Below are positions 1-9,311 of a stretch of DNA of 50,121 nt, one piece after another. The notes below the pieces were generated by a model. The model was not told the DNA's origin. It worked only from the letters and a program-made list of their open reading frames with translations, and ran no database searches. How positions within the stretch are numbered: the stretch's first letter is position 1; each line of letters starts with the position of its first letter. The stretch is taken from contig DASWJH010000015.1 in NCBI GenBank assembly GCA_036397255.1, forward strand, positions 1-50,121, given 5' to 3'. The position numbers and the translations under genes were made by a program. Source of the DNA: Nitrospiria bacterium (lineage in GTDB: Bacteria; Nitrospirota; Nitrospiria; DASWJH01).

Positions 1-212
1 AATGACGAACTGGATTTTGCAGGAACCTCTAATACTTCAAAGGCTTCAACCACAGAATGACTTTGACTTGACCCTTGCCCTGTATGGACCTTAAACACTT
101 TTTAACAATTTTTACCCACTCGATTACACGAAGACCCAAAAATAAATATACTTTAATAAGAAGCAGGTCTTTAAATTGGGAAGCTTAAAAAAGGTTTAAA
201 GGTTTCTATCTT

Positions 213-860
213 TTACCCAGGGGTTTCACTTTTTTTGAGTAGTTGGATAATCTCTTTAAAATCTTTCTCCTTTGCAACATCCAAAGGAGTTTTTCCCTTA
301 TCATTTTTTAGGCCTGTTTCGGCGCCATTTTTAAGAAGCAGTTCTACAATTTCTTTCCTGTTATTTTGGGAGGCCACATGAAGGGCCGTATCCCCTTCCA
401 CTCCTTTAGCGTTAACATCTGCCCCGTTATCCAGTAATGTTTTAACGATATGTGTATACCCTCGAAGAGAGGCCAGATGCAGGGCTCTTGCGCCGGAAAG
501 ATATTGAGCGTTTACATCGGCTCCCTTATCGATTAGAGCCTCTAAAATTCCCATATGGCCAAGTTGGGCGGCCATGAGCAAGGCAGTGGAACCATCCGGG
601 TGGCTCATGTTGACATCCACGCCATTGGCAAGAAGCATCTTTACCGCTTTCACCTGACCATTGGTAGATGCTGCAATTAAGGCTGTTGTCCCGTCCTCAA
701 GCTTACTATTTACATCGACTCCTTTATCCAGTAAGGACTGCATTTCCTGGACTTCTCCTTTTCTGGCGGCATTAATGAGTAAAATTCCATCTGCCGCAAA
801 AGAGGGTAACGGAACAAAAAGCAGACCCAACAAAACACAAACCCATATTCTTAAATTCAT
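213..860 (-). CDS. secreted ankyrin-repeat protein
   Basis: Predicted periplasmic protein of 215 residues built almost entirely of ankyrin repeats. A typical signal peptide occupies about residues 1-22, ending near SFAADG. About five repeats follow with the usual signatures (GTTALIAAS, GSTALLMAAQLGH, ALHLASLRGY, DTALHVASQNN, GKTPLDVAKEKD) and GADVNA-type turns. Ankyrin repeats bind proteins, so a scaffolding or inhibitor role is possible, but no partner can be named. The ATG is preceded by GAGGGA. It stands alone, transcribed away from its neighbour, and ends in the lysine-rich tail KKSETPG. The family is confident; the function is unknown. Confidence 0.85.
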   Translation of the reverse strand: MNLRIWVCVLLGLLFVPLPSFAADGILLINAARKGEVQEMQSLLDKGVDVNSKLEDGTTALIAASTNGQVKAVKMLLANGVDVNMSHPDGSTALLMAAQLGHMGILEALIDKGADVNAQYLSGARALHLASLRGYTHIVKTLLDNGADVNAKGVEGDTALHVASQNNRKEIVELLLKNGAETGLKNDKGKTPLDVAKEKDFKEIIQLLKKSETPG

Positions 861-1111
861 TTTCCCTCACTGTTTAGGTACAGCTATTGGTTGAAACGTT
901 TTCCCTCTTTGCTCGGGGAATCGTATGGGTCAAACATTTCTCTAAAAACAGATCTAGAATAGCCATAAAATATTTCCCTGTCAATTTAAAGATAGCACCC
1001 TCTTGTTATAAAAGATTTATAAAAAGAATAAATTTTTTTCTAAATAGGGGGGGTCAGGAAAAATTGAAATCAGATTAATGAAGAAATGGCTTTTTCAATC
1101 GGGGACAAAAT

Positions 1112-1612
1112 TTAAACCGAAAACTGAGGCAAAGGGGGAGAGATGGGAATTAGAGACCCTTCAAGGGTGGACTTTGGAGGTCCTTTCCACCTGACCGTAA
1201 GCACCGGACAGGAAGCCTTTTGGACCACACGTTCAGCGACGCTTCCCATTAAGGTGTGGGCGAGGCCGGTCCGCCCGTGAGTTCCCATGACGATGAGATC
1301 GGCCGGGATTTGATCGGCGGCTTTGAGAATTTCCATTGGCGGGGAGCCCTCCCTGCACAACAGGTAAACATTTTGACATTGGTGGCGAATCTGTTCTTTT
1401 AGACCGTTTAATTTATCCGTTTCTTCCTTTTGAATTTCCTTGATCGGGTTGAAAAGTTTTGGGTTGATGCCATGGGCCGGAAAATGGATTACATGGAGCA
1501 AATGGACCTCTGCCCGAAAGGTTTTTGCAATAAAAACCGCATAGTCTAATGCTTCATGGGAGCATTCCGAAAAATCGGTGGGCATGAGAATGCACCTTAT
1601 TTTATCGGGCAA
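1112..1612 (-). CDS. universal stress protein, UspA family
   Basis: Single-domain UspA protein of 166 residues, expected to be cytoplasmic and to bind ATP. The N-terminal strand IRCILMPTDFS is the usual first strand of the fold. The ATP-binding motif G-x2-G-x9-G-S is visible as GTHGRTG...MGS near residue 110, and the family C-terminus SVAERVVQKASCPVLTV follows. A tail of about 20 proline-rich residues extends past the usual end. The start is a TTG with GGAGA about six bases upstream; the next ATG would delete half of the first strand. It appears monocistronic. Usp proteins help cells survive stress, but the signal here is unknown. Confidence 0.9.
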   Translation of the reverse strand: MPDKIRCILMPTDFSECSHEALDYAVFIAKTFRAEVHLLHVIHFPAHGINPKLFNPIKEIQKEETDKLNGLKEQIRHQCQNVYLLCREGSPPMEILKAADQIPADLIVMGTHGRTGLAHTLMGSVAERVVQKASCPVLTVRWKGPPKSTLEGSLIPISPPLPQFSV

Positions 1613-1859
1613 CTTTTTTCTCCAATTCCCTGATTTTCCATATTAACTTTCATTCCAACGAAAGTGCTCCTAAATCATATTTCCTTTGAACCCCAAATTT
1701 CAAGTAAAAGGGTTCAACACACTTTTTTTGCTCTTCCAATTATTTTCTTATTATAGGTATAATTTCGATTATTGGAAATCTTGGGAAGCATTTTAGAGAG
1801 AAACTTTTTTTTTGCTTGTCCAATTCCTGGGTTATTCAATTTAAATCCCGGAGGTAAAA

Positions 1860-3155
1860 ATGAATAATGACAAAATTACCATTACGGATCACGCAAGAGG
1901 GAAAAAAATTGACCTTCCGGTTATTCGGGGGACCCATGGGCCTCCAGCCGTGGAAATCAAATCGTTATTTCGAGAACTGGATTATTTCACCTACGATCCG
2001 GGCTTTGTGGCCACGGCTAGCTGTCGAAGTGCCATCACCTTTATTGATGGGGAAAAAGGGATTCTGCTTTACCGTGGCTATCCCATTGAACAGCTTGCAG
2101 AGAAGAGCAGATTTCTTGAAGTTGCCTTTCTCCTGTTAAACGGTGAGTTGCCCACCCACGCCCAGCTGGAACAATTTGAGCATAGTATTCTTCATCACAC
2201 CATGATCCATGAAGGGCTGAAATCTTTTTTCCAAGGTTTTAATCATGATGCACATCCGATGGCCATCATGGTCGGTGTGGTGGGTTCGCTATCTGCCTTC
2301 TACCACGACTCCACCGATATTACCAACCCTAGACACAGGGAGATTGCAGCGCATCGTTTGATTGCAAAGATGTCCACCATTGCCGCGGCAAGCTACAAAC
2401 ATTCTATTGGTGAGCCCCTTGTTTATCCAAAAAACAACCTTAGCTATACTGGGAATCTCCTGCATATGCTGTTTTCAGTTCCCTGTGAAGATTATGCCGT
2501 TAACCCCATAGCAGAGAAGGCCATAGACCTGGTCTTTTTGCTTCACGCGGATCATGAACAAAATGCGAGCACCTCGACGGTACGCCTTGCGGGCAGTTCA
2601 GGGGCGAATCCTTTTGCTTGTATTGCTTCTGGGATCGCAGCTCTGTGGGGGCCGGCTCACGGGGGGGCTAGCGAAGCGGTCCTAAGGATGCTCATAGAGA
2701 TCGGTGAGAATAAAAATATTTCTAAGTTTATTTCAAAAGCAAAGGATAAGCATGATCCTTTCCGTTTGATGGGGTTTGGTCATCGTGTTTACAAGGCATA
2801 TGATCCGCGGGCCCGAATTATCCGTAAAATGTGCCATCAAGTGTTGGAAAATTTAGGCGGAAACGATCCTCTATTCGATCTTGCTCTCAACCTTGAAGAG
2901 ATTGCTTTGAAGGATGACTACTTTATTGATAGGAAGCTTTACCCCAATGTGGATTTCTATTCAGGGATCATTTATAAGGCGCTCGGAATTCCAATTCCTA
3001 TGTTTACGGTGATGTTTGCAATTGCTCGAACAGCGGGCTGGGTTGCCCAGTGGATGGAGATGATCGCAGAACCTGAGCACCGTATCGGAAGACCACGGCA
3101 AGTGTATGATGGGGCCCCAAAACGATCCTACCTCACGATGGAGGAGAGAACATGA
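1860..3155 (+). CDS. gltA: citrate synthase (type II)
   Basis: Condenses acetyl-CoA and oxaloacetate to citrate, the entry step of the TCA cycle. The 431-residue length matches hexameric Gram-negative type enzymes. The catalytic triad is visible: His in GPAHGGA, His in GFGHRVY and Asp in YPNVDFYSG. The substrate-binding segment [11 protein letters not shown] is also present. An N-terminal strand-rich region (residues 1-60) resembles the extension of type II enzymes, and the start ATG follows CCGGAGG. It stands as a single gene with about 250 bases upstream and 500 downstream. A 26-codon ATG frame overlaps its stop as ATGA, but I do not consider it a gene. Confidence 0.96.
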   Translation: MNNDKITITDHARGKKIDLPVIRGTHGPPAVEIKSLFRELDYFTYDPGFVATASCRSAITFIDGEKGILLYRGYPIEQLAEKSRFLEVAFLLLNGELPTHAQLEQFEHSILHHTMIHEGLKSFFQGFNHDAHPMAIMVGVVGSLSAFYHDSTDITNPRHREIAAHRLIAKMSTIAAASYKHSIGEPLVYPKNNLSYTGNLLHMLFSVPCEDYAVNPIAEKAIDLVFLLHADHEQNASTSTVRLAGSSGANPFACIASGIAALWGPAHGGASEAVLRMLIEIGENKNISKFISKAKDKHDPFRLMGFGHRVYKAYDPRARIIRKMCHQVLENLGGNDPLFDLALNLEEIALKDDYFIDRKLYPNVDFYSGIIYKALGIPIPMFTVMFAIARTAGWVAQWMEMIAEPEHRIGRPRQVYDGAPKRSYLTMEERT

Positions 3156-3657
3156 AGGATTCCTTGAAAAGGGGATTCATGAGATATTTTCAAGAAACCC
3201 TTCAAATAAAAAGCAGAGTTAAGGGGATATAAGAATATTCAATATAAAGGCAAAAGGAACCCCACTGAGGCAATTTGCTACTGAGGAAACCCCTCCCCTG
3301 TGGCGGATTGTCGAGGTTTGGCTGGGTTGAATTTTCAACACTGTTTCTCATTTAATCAAGAAAAAAGAAGGTTAAATCGAATTTACGTTCTTAAAACAGC
3401 GGTGTTTTTTCATTCCCATTGTTTTTAAAGATAATTTTTTATTTCAGAACCCCCCCCTGGCTCTCAACCCAGGTTCTACCTGCAACCATACTCATTTCTT
3501 CCCTTCCGCAAGTCTTTCTTCTTGATGAATTTACCTAAAGGTTAATGGCATTTTTCTTGCATTTTTTTAGGGGTAAGAGGTTGTGGTTTTTTGAAGGAAA
3601 CCTATTAACCCTCTCAGAAAGAGGGGAAGGGGAGGCAAGTAAAAAAGGAGGTGCGCC
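3156..3657. other. intergenic region upstream of the CBS gene
   Basis: About 500 bases with no convincing gene. Near the 3' end, at 3609-3625, lies a short perfect hairpin (CCCTCT, five-base loop, AGAGGG), just ahead of the GGAGG ribosome site of the CBS-domain gene. It could influence that gene's leader. I see no strong promoter consensus or terminator in the rest. Confidence 0.4.
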
Positions 3658-4095
3658 ATGGCACTGTCAGATTTTTGCAAGGGACCTGTAATTACTGCAT
3701 CTCCGGAAGAGAGTGTGTTGCATGCTTCAATCTTGATGCGGGATAATAAAATTGGATCTGTGGTGATCACCAAAGATGAAAGGCCCATTGGTATTTTGAC
3801 AGACCGGGATATCGTGATGCGGTTAATGACGGATAGCAAAGAAGGATTCAACACAAAAATCCAGGAGGTGATGACCAAAAATCCTTATGTGGTTCCGGAA
3901 GGGATTGGCATTTGGGACCTGATTAAGAGGATGAAGAAATATGCTGTGCGGCGCTTTCCGGTTGTTTCCGGTGAAGGTAAAATTGTTGGGATGATTACAA
4001 TGGATGACCTCATTGAGTTAATGGGCGAGGAGTTGTCCGGCCTGGGTCATACCATTTCTCAAGAAGTGGGCCACGGTGAAATGAAAGCCGCCTAA
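3658..4095 (+). CDS. paired CBS-domain protein
   Basis: Small cytosolic protein of 145 residues that is essentially one CBS pair (Bateman module). The first CBS motif spans about residues 8-62 (IGSVVITKDERPIGILTDRD) and the second about 72-130 (RRFPVVSGEGKIVGMITMDD). Such modules bind adenine nucleotides and regulate partner enzymes or channels. No effector domain is attached, so the partner must be encoded elsewhere. AAGGAGG lies just upstream of the ATG. A strong terminator directly follows, so it is transcriptionally separate from the cytochrome block downstream. The ligand is not predictable. Confidence 0.88.
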   Translation: MALSDFCKGPVITASPEESVLHASILMRDNKIGSVVITKDERPIGILTDRDIVMRLMTDSKEGFNTKIQEVMTKNPYVVPEGIGIWDLIKRMKKYAVRRFPVVSGEGKIVGMITMDDLIELMGEELSGLGHTISQEVGHGEMKAA

Positions 4096-4110
4096 GGATT
4101 AATGGTCTTT

Positions 4111-4146
4111 GGAGGAAAAGAGGAGTTTTTTTCCTCCATTTTTTTT
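4111..4146 (+). terminator. rho-independent terminator after the CBS gene
   Basis: The inverted repeat GGAGGAAAA (4111-4119) and TTTTCCTCC (4129-4137) encloses a nine-base loop and is followed by A and eight Ts. It lies 15 bases after the CBS stop codon and insulates the cytochrome operon that starts at 4257. Confidence 0.8.
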
Positions 4147-4256
4147 GAAAAGCGAGGAGAGAGAAAAGGAGAGTGATTTTGACTCAAACCAATTTTTTTA
4201 GCCAAGCAAAGACCCAAAAAACGATTTTTCCTGATAAAAATAAGATAGGTGGGATC

Positions 4257-6494
4257 ATGTGGAGAAGTTTTATTTTTCTTTTTTTTGCAGCCAATTTTTT
4301 AGTGGTTGGTGGATGCGGGGAAGATGAAACCATCATTGTGGAGGTTGATAAACCCTTTAATGAAAATAAACTCAACGTGAAAATTACAAGGGTCGTGATA
4401 CCCAGCAGCGATCGGAAACCGGTGGTGTCCTTTGAGCTAACGGATGAAGCAGGAAATGCCCTGGATCGTGATGGGATTTCTACATCAGGGGCTGTGCGAA
4501 CCCGTTTTCTCATTGCACGAATCGAAGACGGGGAACGGCAATATACCAGCTATATCACACGCAATTCAACAAGCTCTATCACGGGGAATTCTGCTCTTCA
4601 AGCCAACTCTGAATCCAATGAGGGAACCTACACTGCACTGGGAAACGGTATTTATACTTATACCTTTGATATTGCTCTTCCTTTGACCTTTAACCCCGAT
4701 ATTACCCATACCGTGGGAATTTATGCGGATCGGCCTTTTCAAGGGAAAACATACATCTCCAATACTACCTTTGATTTCATCCCATCGGGAGGCGATGTCC
4801 GAATTGTTCGGGATATCGTCCGGTCAGAGGCTTGTAACAATTGCCATAATCCCTTGGGAGCCCATGGGGATTTCAGAAGGGATGTTAAGGTTTGTATCCT
4901 TTGTCATACGCCTCAGACCAGCGATCCGGATACCGGTCAAACCATGGATTTCAATGTGATGATTCACAAGATACATAGGGGGGCGGAGCTTCCCAGTGTT
5001 CAGGGGGGAACCCCCTACCAGATTATCGGATTTGGTTCCACTGTATTTGATTTTTCAACGGTGGAGTTTCCGCAGGATATTAGAAATTGTACCCAGTGCC
5101 ATACCGGAGGGACACAAAGTGACCATTATAAGAATAAGCCTTCCAGGGCATCCTGCGGTTCTTGCCATGATGACGTGAATTTCTTAAGTGGGGCCAACCA
5201 TGGGGGAGGCATTCAGTTGGATGATAATAACTGTTCTGCCTGCCACCTTTCTTCCACCGGTAAGGAATTTGATCTGTCGGTGGTTGGTTCCCATACGATT
5301 CCAGTCAAGTCCATCCAGGTTCCGGGATTGATTTTCAATATTGTCGGCGTAGAAAGCGCAGAGACCGGATTGAGCACGGTGGCCCCGGGAGAGCATCCGA
5401 AAGTCACGTTTAACATTAAAACCGGGACAGGAGGCTCCGTCCTCCCTTCTGAAATGAGGGTTCTCAGGTTAACTTTGGCCGGTCCCACGACAGACTATAC
5501 AATCCAGGACTATAATAACGACGCATCCAAAACTCCCCCTGAGGAAGATTATAAACAGGAGGATCCCCGATCTTCTGCAATTGCAGATGGCTTGGGGAAT
5601 TTCACCTATACGTTTGTGGGTCAAATTCCAACGGATGGCTCCGGTAGCTATGCCATCGGCGTGGAAGGATATCGGTGTGTGACGGTCCAGGGAATCAATT
5701 CAAGGAAAGGGGGGTTGAATTGTTCAGGAACCAGGGACCCCAATGGCAATGGCACAGAAGATCCCGGAGAGGTTTTTAATGAAGTCCGGGATGCCGGGGA
5801 AAATGTAGTCACTTATTTTCCAGTAACGGATTCAGTGGCAGTGCCGCGCCGGAAGGTTGTGGATACCTCCACCAAATGTGTCTCCTGCCATGGTATTTTC
5901 TCAAAGGATTTTTCCGTTCATGGCGGAACCCGAAATACCACGGAGTATTGTGCGCTCTGTCATAACGTCTCCCACGATACATTGGGGAGGCAGCCTTCTA
6001 CGGAGGGTGTGGCGACGGTCACCAAATCCGTTGATTTCAGAGTGATGATCCATAAGATTCACCAAGGGGAAAATCTCACAAATTCCTATGTTCTCTACAG
6101 TTTTTCCTCCCAGCCCATCGATTTCAGCGAGGTCCTCTTTCCGGGAAATACACGGGATTGTGAATCCTGCCATTTAAGCGGAACCTATTCCCTAAAGTCC
6201 GGGGAAGGAATTTTGGGGACGGGGGTTTTGTCGACCCTCACACGAGAATTCATCCGGACGGGAACCACAAAAAATATCACCAATACATTTACAAGCCCCC
6301 CTGTGGTGACGGTCTGCACCGCCTGCCATGATCATGTGGACCCCGAAGTGGGGACCAATCACTTGGCGGGGGCCCAGCCTGAAAGTGATTGTGTCATTTG
6401 TCACGGAGAAGGAAAAGCCTTGGGGGCGGAGAATCCATCTGTTCATTTTCCTCCCCTTCCGCCGGAAAGGCGTATGGAACGTCCACAGGGATAA
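4257..6494 (+). CDS. OmcA/MtrC-family decahaem c-type cytochrome lipoprotein
   Basis: Predicted outer-surface terminal cytochrome that passes electrons to or from extracellular acceptors or donors. Ten CxxCH sites are seen, in two clusters of five: Cys at about residues 193, 213, 278, 300, 326 and 541, 565, 635, 687, 712. Each pentahaem cluster follows a beta-rich domain, the I-II-III-IV layout of MtrC/OmcA. MIHKIH segments supply likely distal His ligands in both clusters. A CX14C pair at residues 474-489 in the second beta domain recalls the disulfide of this family. The start chosen is ATG 4257, because it gives a lipoprotein signal with lipobox VVGGC (Cys20). An in-frame GTG at 4173 would add 28 residues ahead of the signal. 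It is the first gene of the conduit operon. Confidence 0.92.
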   Translation: MWRSFIFLFFAANFLVVGGCGEDETIIVEVDKPFNENKLNVKITRVVIPSSDRKPVVSFELTDEAGNALDRDGISTSGAVRTRFLIARIEDGERQYTSYITRNSTSSITGNSALQANSESNEGTYTALGNGIYTYTFDIALPLTFNPDITHTVGIYADRPFQGKTYISNTTFDFIPSGGDVRIVRDIVRSEACNNCHNPLGAHGDFRRDVKVCILCHTPQTSDPDTGQTMDFNVMIHKIHRGAELPSVQGGTPYQIIGFGSTVFDFSTVEFPQDIRNCTQCHTGGTQSDHYKNKPSRASCGSCHDDVNFLSGANHGGGIQLDDNNCSACHLSSTGKEFDLSVVGSHTIPVKSIQVPGLIFNIVGVESAETGLSTVAPGEHPKVTFNIKTGTGGSVLPSEMRVLRLTLAGPTTDYTIQDYNNDASKTPPEEDYKQEDPRSSAIADGLGNFTYTFVGQIPTDGSGSYAIGVEGYRCVTVQGINSRKGGLNCSGTRDPNGNGTEDPGEVFNEVRDAGENVVTYFPVTDSVAVPRRKVVDTSTKCVSCHGIFSKDFSVHGGTRNTTEYCALCHNVSHDTLGRQPSTEGVATVTKSVDFRVMIHKIHQGENLTNSYVLYSFSSQPIDFSEVLFPGNTRDCESCHLSGTYSLKSGEGILGTGVLSTLTREFIRTGTTKNITNTFTSPPVVTVCTACHDHVDPEVGTNHLAGAQPESDCVICHGEGKALGAENPSVHFPPLPPERRMERPQG

Positions 6495-6498
6495 GAGA

Positions 6499-6810
6499 AT
6501 GGGAAAATTTTCTTTTCTGGTTCCTCTGCTCCTCCTGTTCTTGTTGAGCTGCGCAGAATCGGGGGATGATGAGGGGCAGAACTTAGGGAATCTTTTTGAA
6601 GGTCCCGGTGGTATTATTGTGACACAGGCGGAACACCCTGAGGGTTGGGGACGTTCGGACTGTTTGATTTGTCATCCGGCAGAAGAAATCCATCGTGTTA
6701 ATCGAACAGGTGAAGGAACACTTCCCCTTGAGGATATCAGGGAACTTGCCCTGAGGGCAGGCGTAGGGGGGTGCTCGGTATGCCATGGGGACAACGGGGT
6801 TACCGAATAA
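6499..6810 (+). CDS. small dihaem c-type cytochrome lipoprotein
   Basis: Predicted 103-residue lipoprotein with two haem-binding sites, CLICH (Cys55) and CSVCH (Cys92). The signal peptide has lipobox LLSC (Cys18), followed by an acidic linker ESGDDEG. It starts four bases after the decahaem stop and its stop touches the TTG of the porin-like gene, so the three are almost certainly co-translated. The small size suggests a relay subunit next to the decahaem protein or at the mouth of the barrel. I do not recognise a named family. Membrane leaflet (inner face of the outer membrane or surface) cannot be told from sequence. Confidence 0.82.
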   Translation: MGKFSFLVPLLLLFLLSCAESGDDEGQNLGNLFEGPGGIIVTQAEHPEGWGRSDCLICHPAEEIHRVNRTGEGTLPLEDIRELALRAGVGGCSVCHGDNGVTE

Positions 6811-8106
6811 TTGGGAAAAAGATTTTTAAAAATCGGTTTGATTGCCTTTATCTTACTCTTTTCCAAAACGGGGGAAGCCAACGGCGAAGAAGAGATGCTA
6901 ATGCCTCAGGGTCCTTCCGTCGTTGGAAACTTCACTCTTGCCTTCCAGGCCAATAGCCCTCTCATCCGTTCCAATGGAAACCGGGAAAAGGTCCATCCCT
7001 TTTACCAATACCTGGAGCTCAATGCGGTTAGTCCGAAAGAGGGTCTTTCCTTTAACAGTTATTCAAGAGGAAGGCAGGTTTTTAGCGGAGAAGAACGCTC
7101 CTTTGATGCGTATTACGCTTTCCTGGAATATAGAAATGGTGGGGGAACAGTCGATGTCCGGTTAGGCAGGCAGATTCTAACAGAGGGGACCAATTATTAC
7201 CTGGTGGATGGAGGTTTGGTTAAATTTCGCCCCACGCAAGACATAGAAATCTTGGCTTATGCAGGGTACCAGGATCGAGATACCCACCCAGACCCTGAAG
7301 CTCCCTTAATCAGCTCATCCATATATGGGGTCAAATTAAAATCCAGTGAATTTCTCGATTCGATTATTTCGTTGGGATATGAAAGGATCAATCCCCAGGA
7401 TTTTGGCTCAAGGGATTTTCTTCATTTATCATTGAACAGACTGGTTCCGTTTACCGAGTCTGCGGACTTTTATACACGGGGGGAAATCGATGTAGGGGAG
7501 GGAGATCTTGCACTTTTGACCACGGGGGTGGGAATGACTCCCTACAAATCCCTTCACCTCAATGTGGAATATGATGTTTCCCGGCCTGACGGAGATCGGG
7601 GAGATTATTTGCAGGACCGCATTTTTGATCTTTTTTCAGTCAGCCGTCTTCACCAGGCGAAGACCGGTGTGACCTACATCCCGGCGAAATTTCTAAAAAC
7701 CTCTGCCAGCTATGCATTTTCCAGATATGAGGTATCCAACGGGGTGAGGGCCTACGGCCATCTGACCAGATTGGGTTTTTCCTGGGATTTTTGGCGTCGG
7801 GTCGGCCTCAAAGCCTTTCAAGGGCTTTATTATTTAAAAGGCCGTGGAAAGGACGAGGCGGTGGGGGTGAATTTCAGCGTTTCTGAGGAAATACTCAGAG
7901 GACTCAATTTACATTACTCGTTTGCATTTGTTCATGTGGAGACGTTGACCAACAAGATAGGGGATGCTTTCAGCCATGCGTTTGGACTTCAATATTTATT
8001 GATCCGAAATCTTTTATTGAAAGCCGAGGTTGAATTGAATGATAATCCTGATTTTCAAACCGATACCCGTGTCAATCTGGTAGCCAGCTATGATTTTTAC
8101 TTCTGA
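6811..8106 (+). CDS. porin-like outer-membrane beta-barrel of the electron conduit
   Basis: Predicted outer-membrane barrel of 431 residues without cysteine haem motifs. After a signal peptide (about residues 1-24, ending TGEANG) the sequence is a run of alternating amphipathic strands with aromatic ends (NSYSRGRQVF, YYAFLEYRNGGGTVDVRLGRQIL, LRGLNLHYSFAFVHVE) and the terminal aromatic residue typical of barrels (YDFYF). By position it would be the sheath through which cytochromes cross the outer membrane, as MtrB or OmbB do. Sequence similarity to those is not obvious to me, and it is shorter than MtrB. The start is TTG, directly abutting the upstream stop (TAATTG); later ATGs would remove the signal peptide. 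Confidence 0.8.
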   Translation: MGKRFLKIGLIAFILLFSKTGEANGEEEMLMPQGPSVVGNFTLAFQANSPLIRSNGNREKVHPFYQYLELNAVSPKEGLSFNSYSRGRQVFSGEERSFDAYYAFLEYRNGGGTVDVRLGRQILTEGTNYYLVDGGLVKFRPTQDIEILAYAGYQDRDTHPDPEAPLISSSIYGVKLKSSEFLDSIISLGYERINPQDFGSRDFLHLSLNRLVPFTESADFYTRGEIDVGEGDLALLTTGVGMTPYKSLHLNVEYDVSRPDGDRGDYLQDRIFDLFSVSRLHQAKTGVTYIPAKFLKTSASYAFSRYEVSNGVRAYGHLTRLGFSWDFWRRVGLKAFQGLYYLKGRGKDEAVGVNFSVSEEILRGLNLHYSFAFVHVETLTNKIGDAFSHAFGLQYLLIRNLLLKAEVELNDNPDFQTDTRVNLVASYDFYF

Positions 8107-8728
8107 AATCAAAAATGAGATCTTTCTTGGGGTTATCCTGGTTGGTATTTTTCTACTTCAGGGATGCCGTATGTCAGAAGTGGAGTGGGGATGGAAGGCC
8201 CAGAGGCCGGCGAGCATCCAGGAAGTTTTCTCCCATGAGGTACATGAAACCGTGTTGGAAAAAGAAGGGTTTGCCTGCTCGGTGTGCCATCCCATGGGGG
8301 CATTGATTGAGGAGGAAAAAGAAGAAGAAAAAATGTATGATTTTTCCAAAGAGGTTTTCTTTCCCGGAAAAGAGACCTGCCATTTTTGCCATTTTAACCC
8401 CAAGGGAATCAACGTGGCGCCGGGCAGGTGCGGCCTCTGTCATTTCGATCTTCTGGAGGTTCAGCCTGCCAATCATCAATTCGACTGGGGTTCCAAGCAT
8501 GGGGTCTACGCCAAAGCAGATGGGGGAGATTGTGGAAGCTGCCATCTTCCCAAGTTTTGTGAGGATTGCCATCAGCGAAGAGATCTTCCGACGCAAAGGG
8601 TTCATGACCGGAATTTCAGGTTTGTTCACGGAATGGAGGCTCGGGTCAATCCAAAATCTTGTGGTAACTGCCACGAGCTGATTGGGTTTTGCGCGAGCTG
8701 CCATATCGAGGGGGGATATGAAAGGTAA
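8090..8728 (+). CDS. heptahaem c-type cytochrome lipoprotein
   Basis: Predicted lipoprotein of 212 residues with seven CxxCH sites at about Cys63, 97, 114, 148, 157, 191 and 201. The N-terminal membrane segment ends in lipobox LLQGC (Cys26). The haems are packed closely in the last 150 residues, as in wire-like periplasmic cytochromes. The ATG overlaps the end of the porin-like gene by 17 bases, so the two are translationally linked. No strong ribosome site is seen. The likely role is the periplasmic or barrel-inserted partner, an MtrA analogue, though it has seven rather than ten haems. The gene end overlaps the next cytochrome by 11 bases. Confidence 0.85.
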   Translation: MIFTSEIKNEIFLGVILVGIFLLQGCRMSEVEWGWKAQRPASIQEVFSHEVHETVLEKEGFACSVCHPMGALIEEEKEEEKMYDFSKEVFFPGKETCHFCHFNPKGINVAPGRCGLCHFDLLEVQPANHQFDWGSKHGVYAKADGGDCGSCHLPKFCEDCHQRRDLPTQRVHDRNFRFVHGMEARVNPKSCGNCHELIGFCASCHIEGGYER

Positions 8729-9311
8729 TTGGTGGCTAATGGTCATTCTTTTTTTGATCCTATCTCCCGGAGTCATAAGTGCCCAGGAGGGGGATGAGGA
8801 AAATCCCCATGTGGAGATGCTTGACGATCAGTTTGTTTGCCTGGATTGCCACACCCGGCTTCCGAAGGAAGGGGAAACCAGTCCAGATTATTTTCTGGTT
8901 GATCTTCCCTCAGAGAATTGTCTAGGCTGTCATTCGGAAGTGGAACATTCTGGGGTGAAGGAACATGAGAAGAAAGATTCGGGTCCGCTTCCAGGGGATG
9001 AAAACAGAAAAATGACCTGCTTTACCTGCCATGATCCCCACCCCCAAGGTTCCATTCATGGAAGGATTGTTTATGATTCGGAGGTGAACCCAAGGAGCAG
9101 GGATTTTACAAGAATCATTCATTTTCCGGATGTTGAAAAAAGGGCCAAAAAAGAAGTGGCCCCGGGTAAAAAAAAGGAAGTTTATCTTAGGTTTCCCATG
9201 GGTCAGGACCAACTTTGCCGGGAGTGCCATGACCCTTTGAAGGAAGCCCAATGGAGAGAGGGGATTTTATGGAACAAGTTTTTAAGGTTTTTTTCCTATT
9301 CATTGCCCTAG
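8718..9311 (+). CDS. tetrahaem periplasmic c-type cytochrome
   Basis: Predicted exported protein of 197 residues with four CxxCH sites at about Cys41, 68, 101 and 167. A signal peptide covers residues 1-22 (ending VISAQEG) and no lipobox is present. Extra histidines (HDPHPQGSIHG, IIHF) could serve as distal ligands. The start is ATG 8718, preceded by GAGGGGGG; a longer in-frame start at 8682 lacks a ribosome site and would bury the signal. The gene overlaps both neighbours, upstream by 11 bases and downstream by 43. It probably shuttles or relays electrons between the inner-membrane NapC-like protein and the outer-membrane complex. The family is not recognised beyond multihaem cytochrome c. 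Confidence 0.83.
   Translation: MKGNWWLMVILFLILSPGVISAQEGDEENPHVEMLDDQFVCLDCHTRLPKEGETSPDYFLVDLPSENCLGCHSEVEHSGVKEHEKKDSGPLPGDENRKMTCFTCHDPHPQGSIHGRIVYDSEVNPRSRDFTRIIHFPDVEKRAKKEVAPGKKKEVYLRFPMGQDQLCRECHDPLKEAQWREGILWNKFLRFFSYSLP

Noticed and set aside
3152-3232. 26-codon frame overlapping the citrate synthase stop as ATGA
   Set aside because: Very short, basic and without recognisable features. It can arise by chance, though the overlap could in principle support translation.
4173-4256. GTG start at 4173 for the decahaem cytochrome
   Set aside because: It would put 28 residues before a lipoprotein signal peptide, and its AGGAG is only one base from the GTG. ATG 4257 gives the proper lipobox signal.
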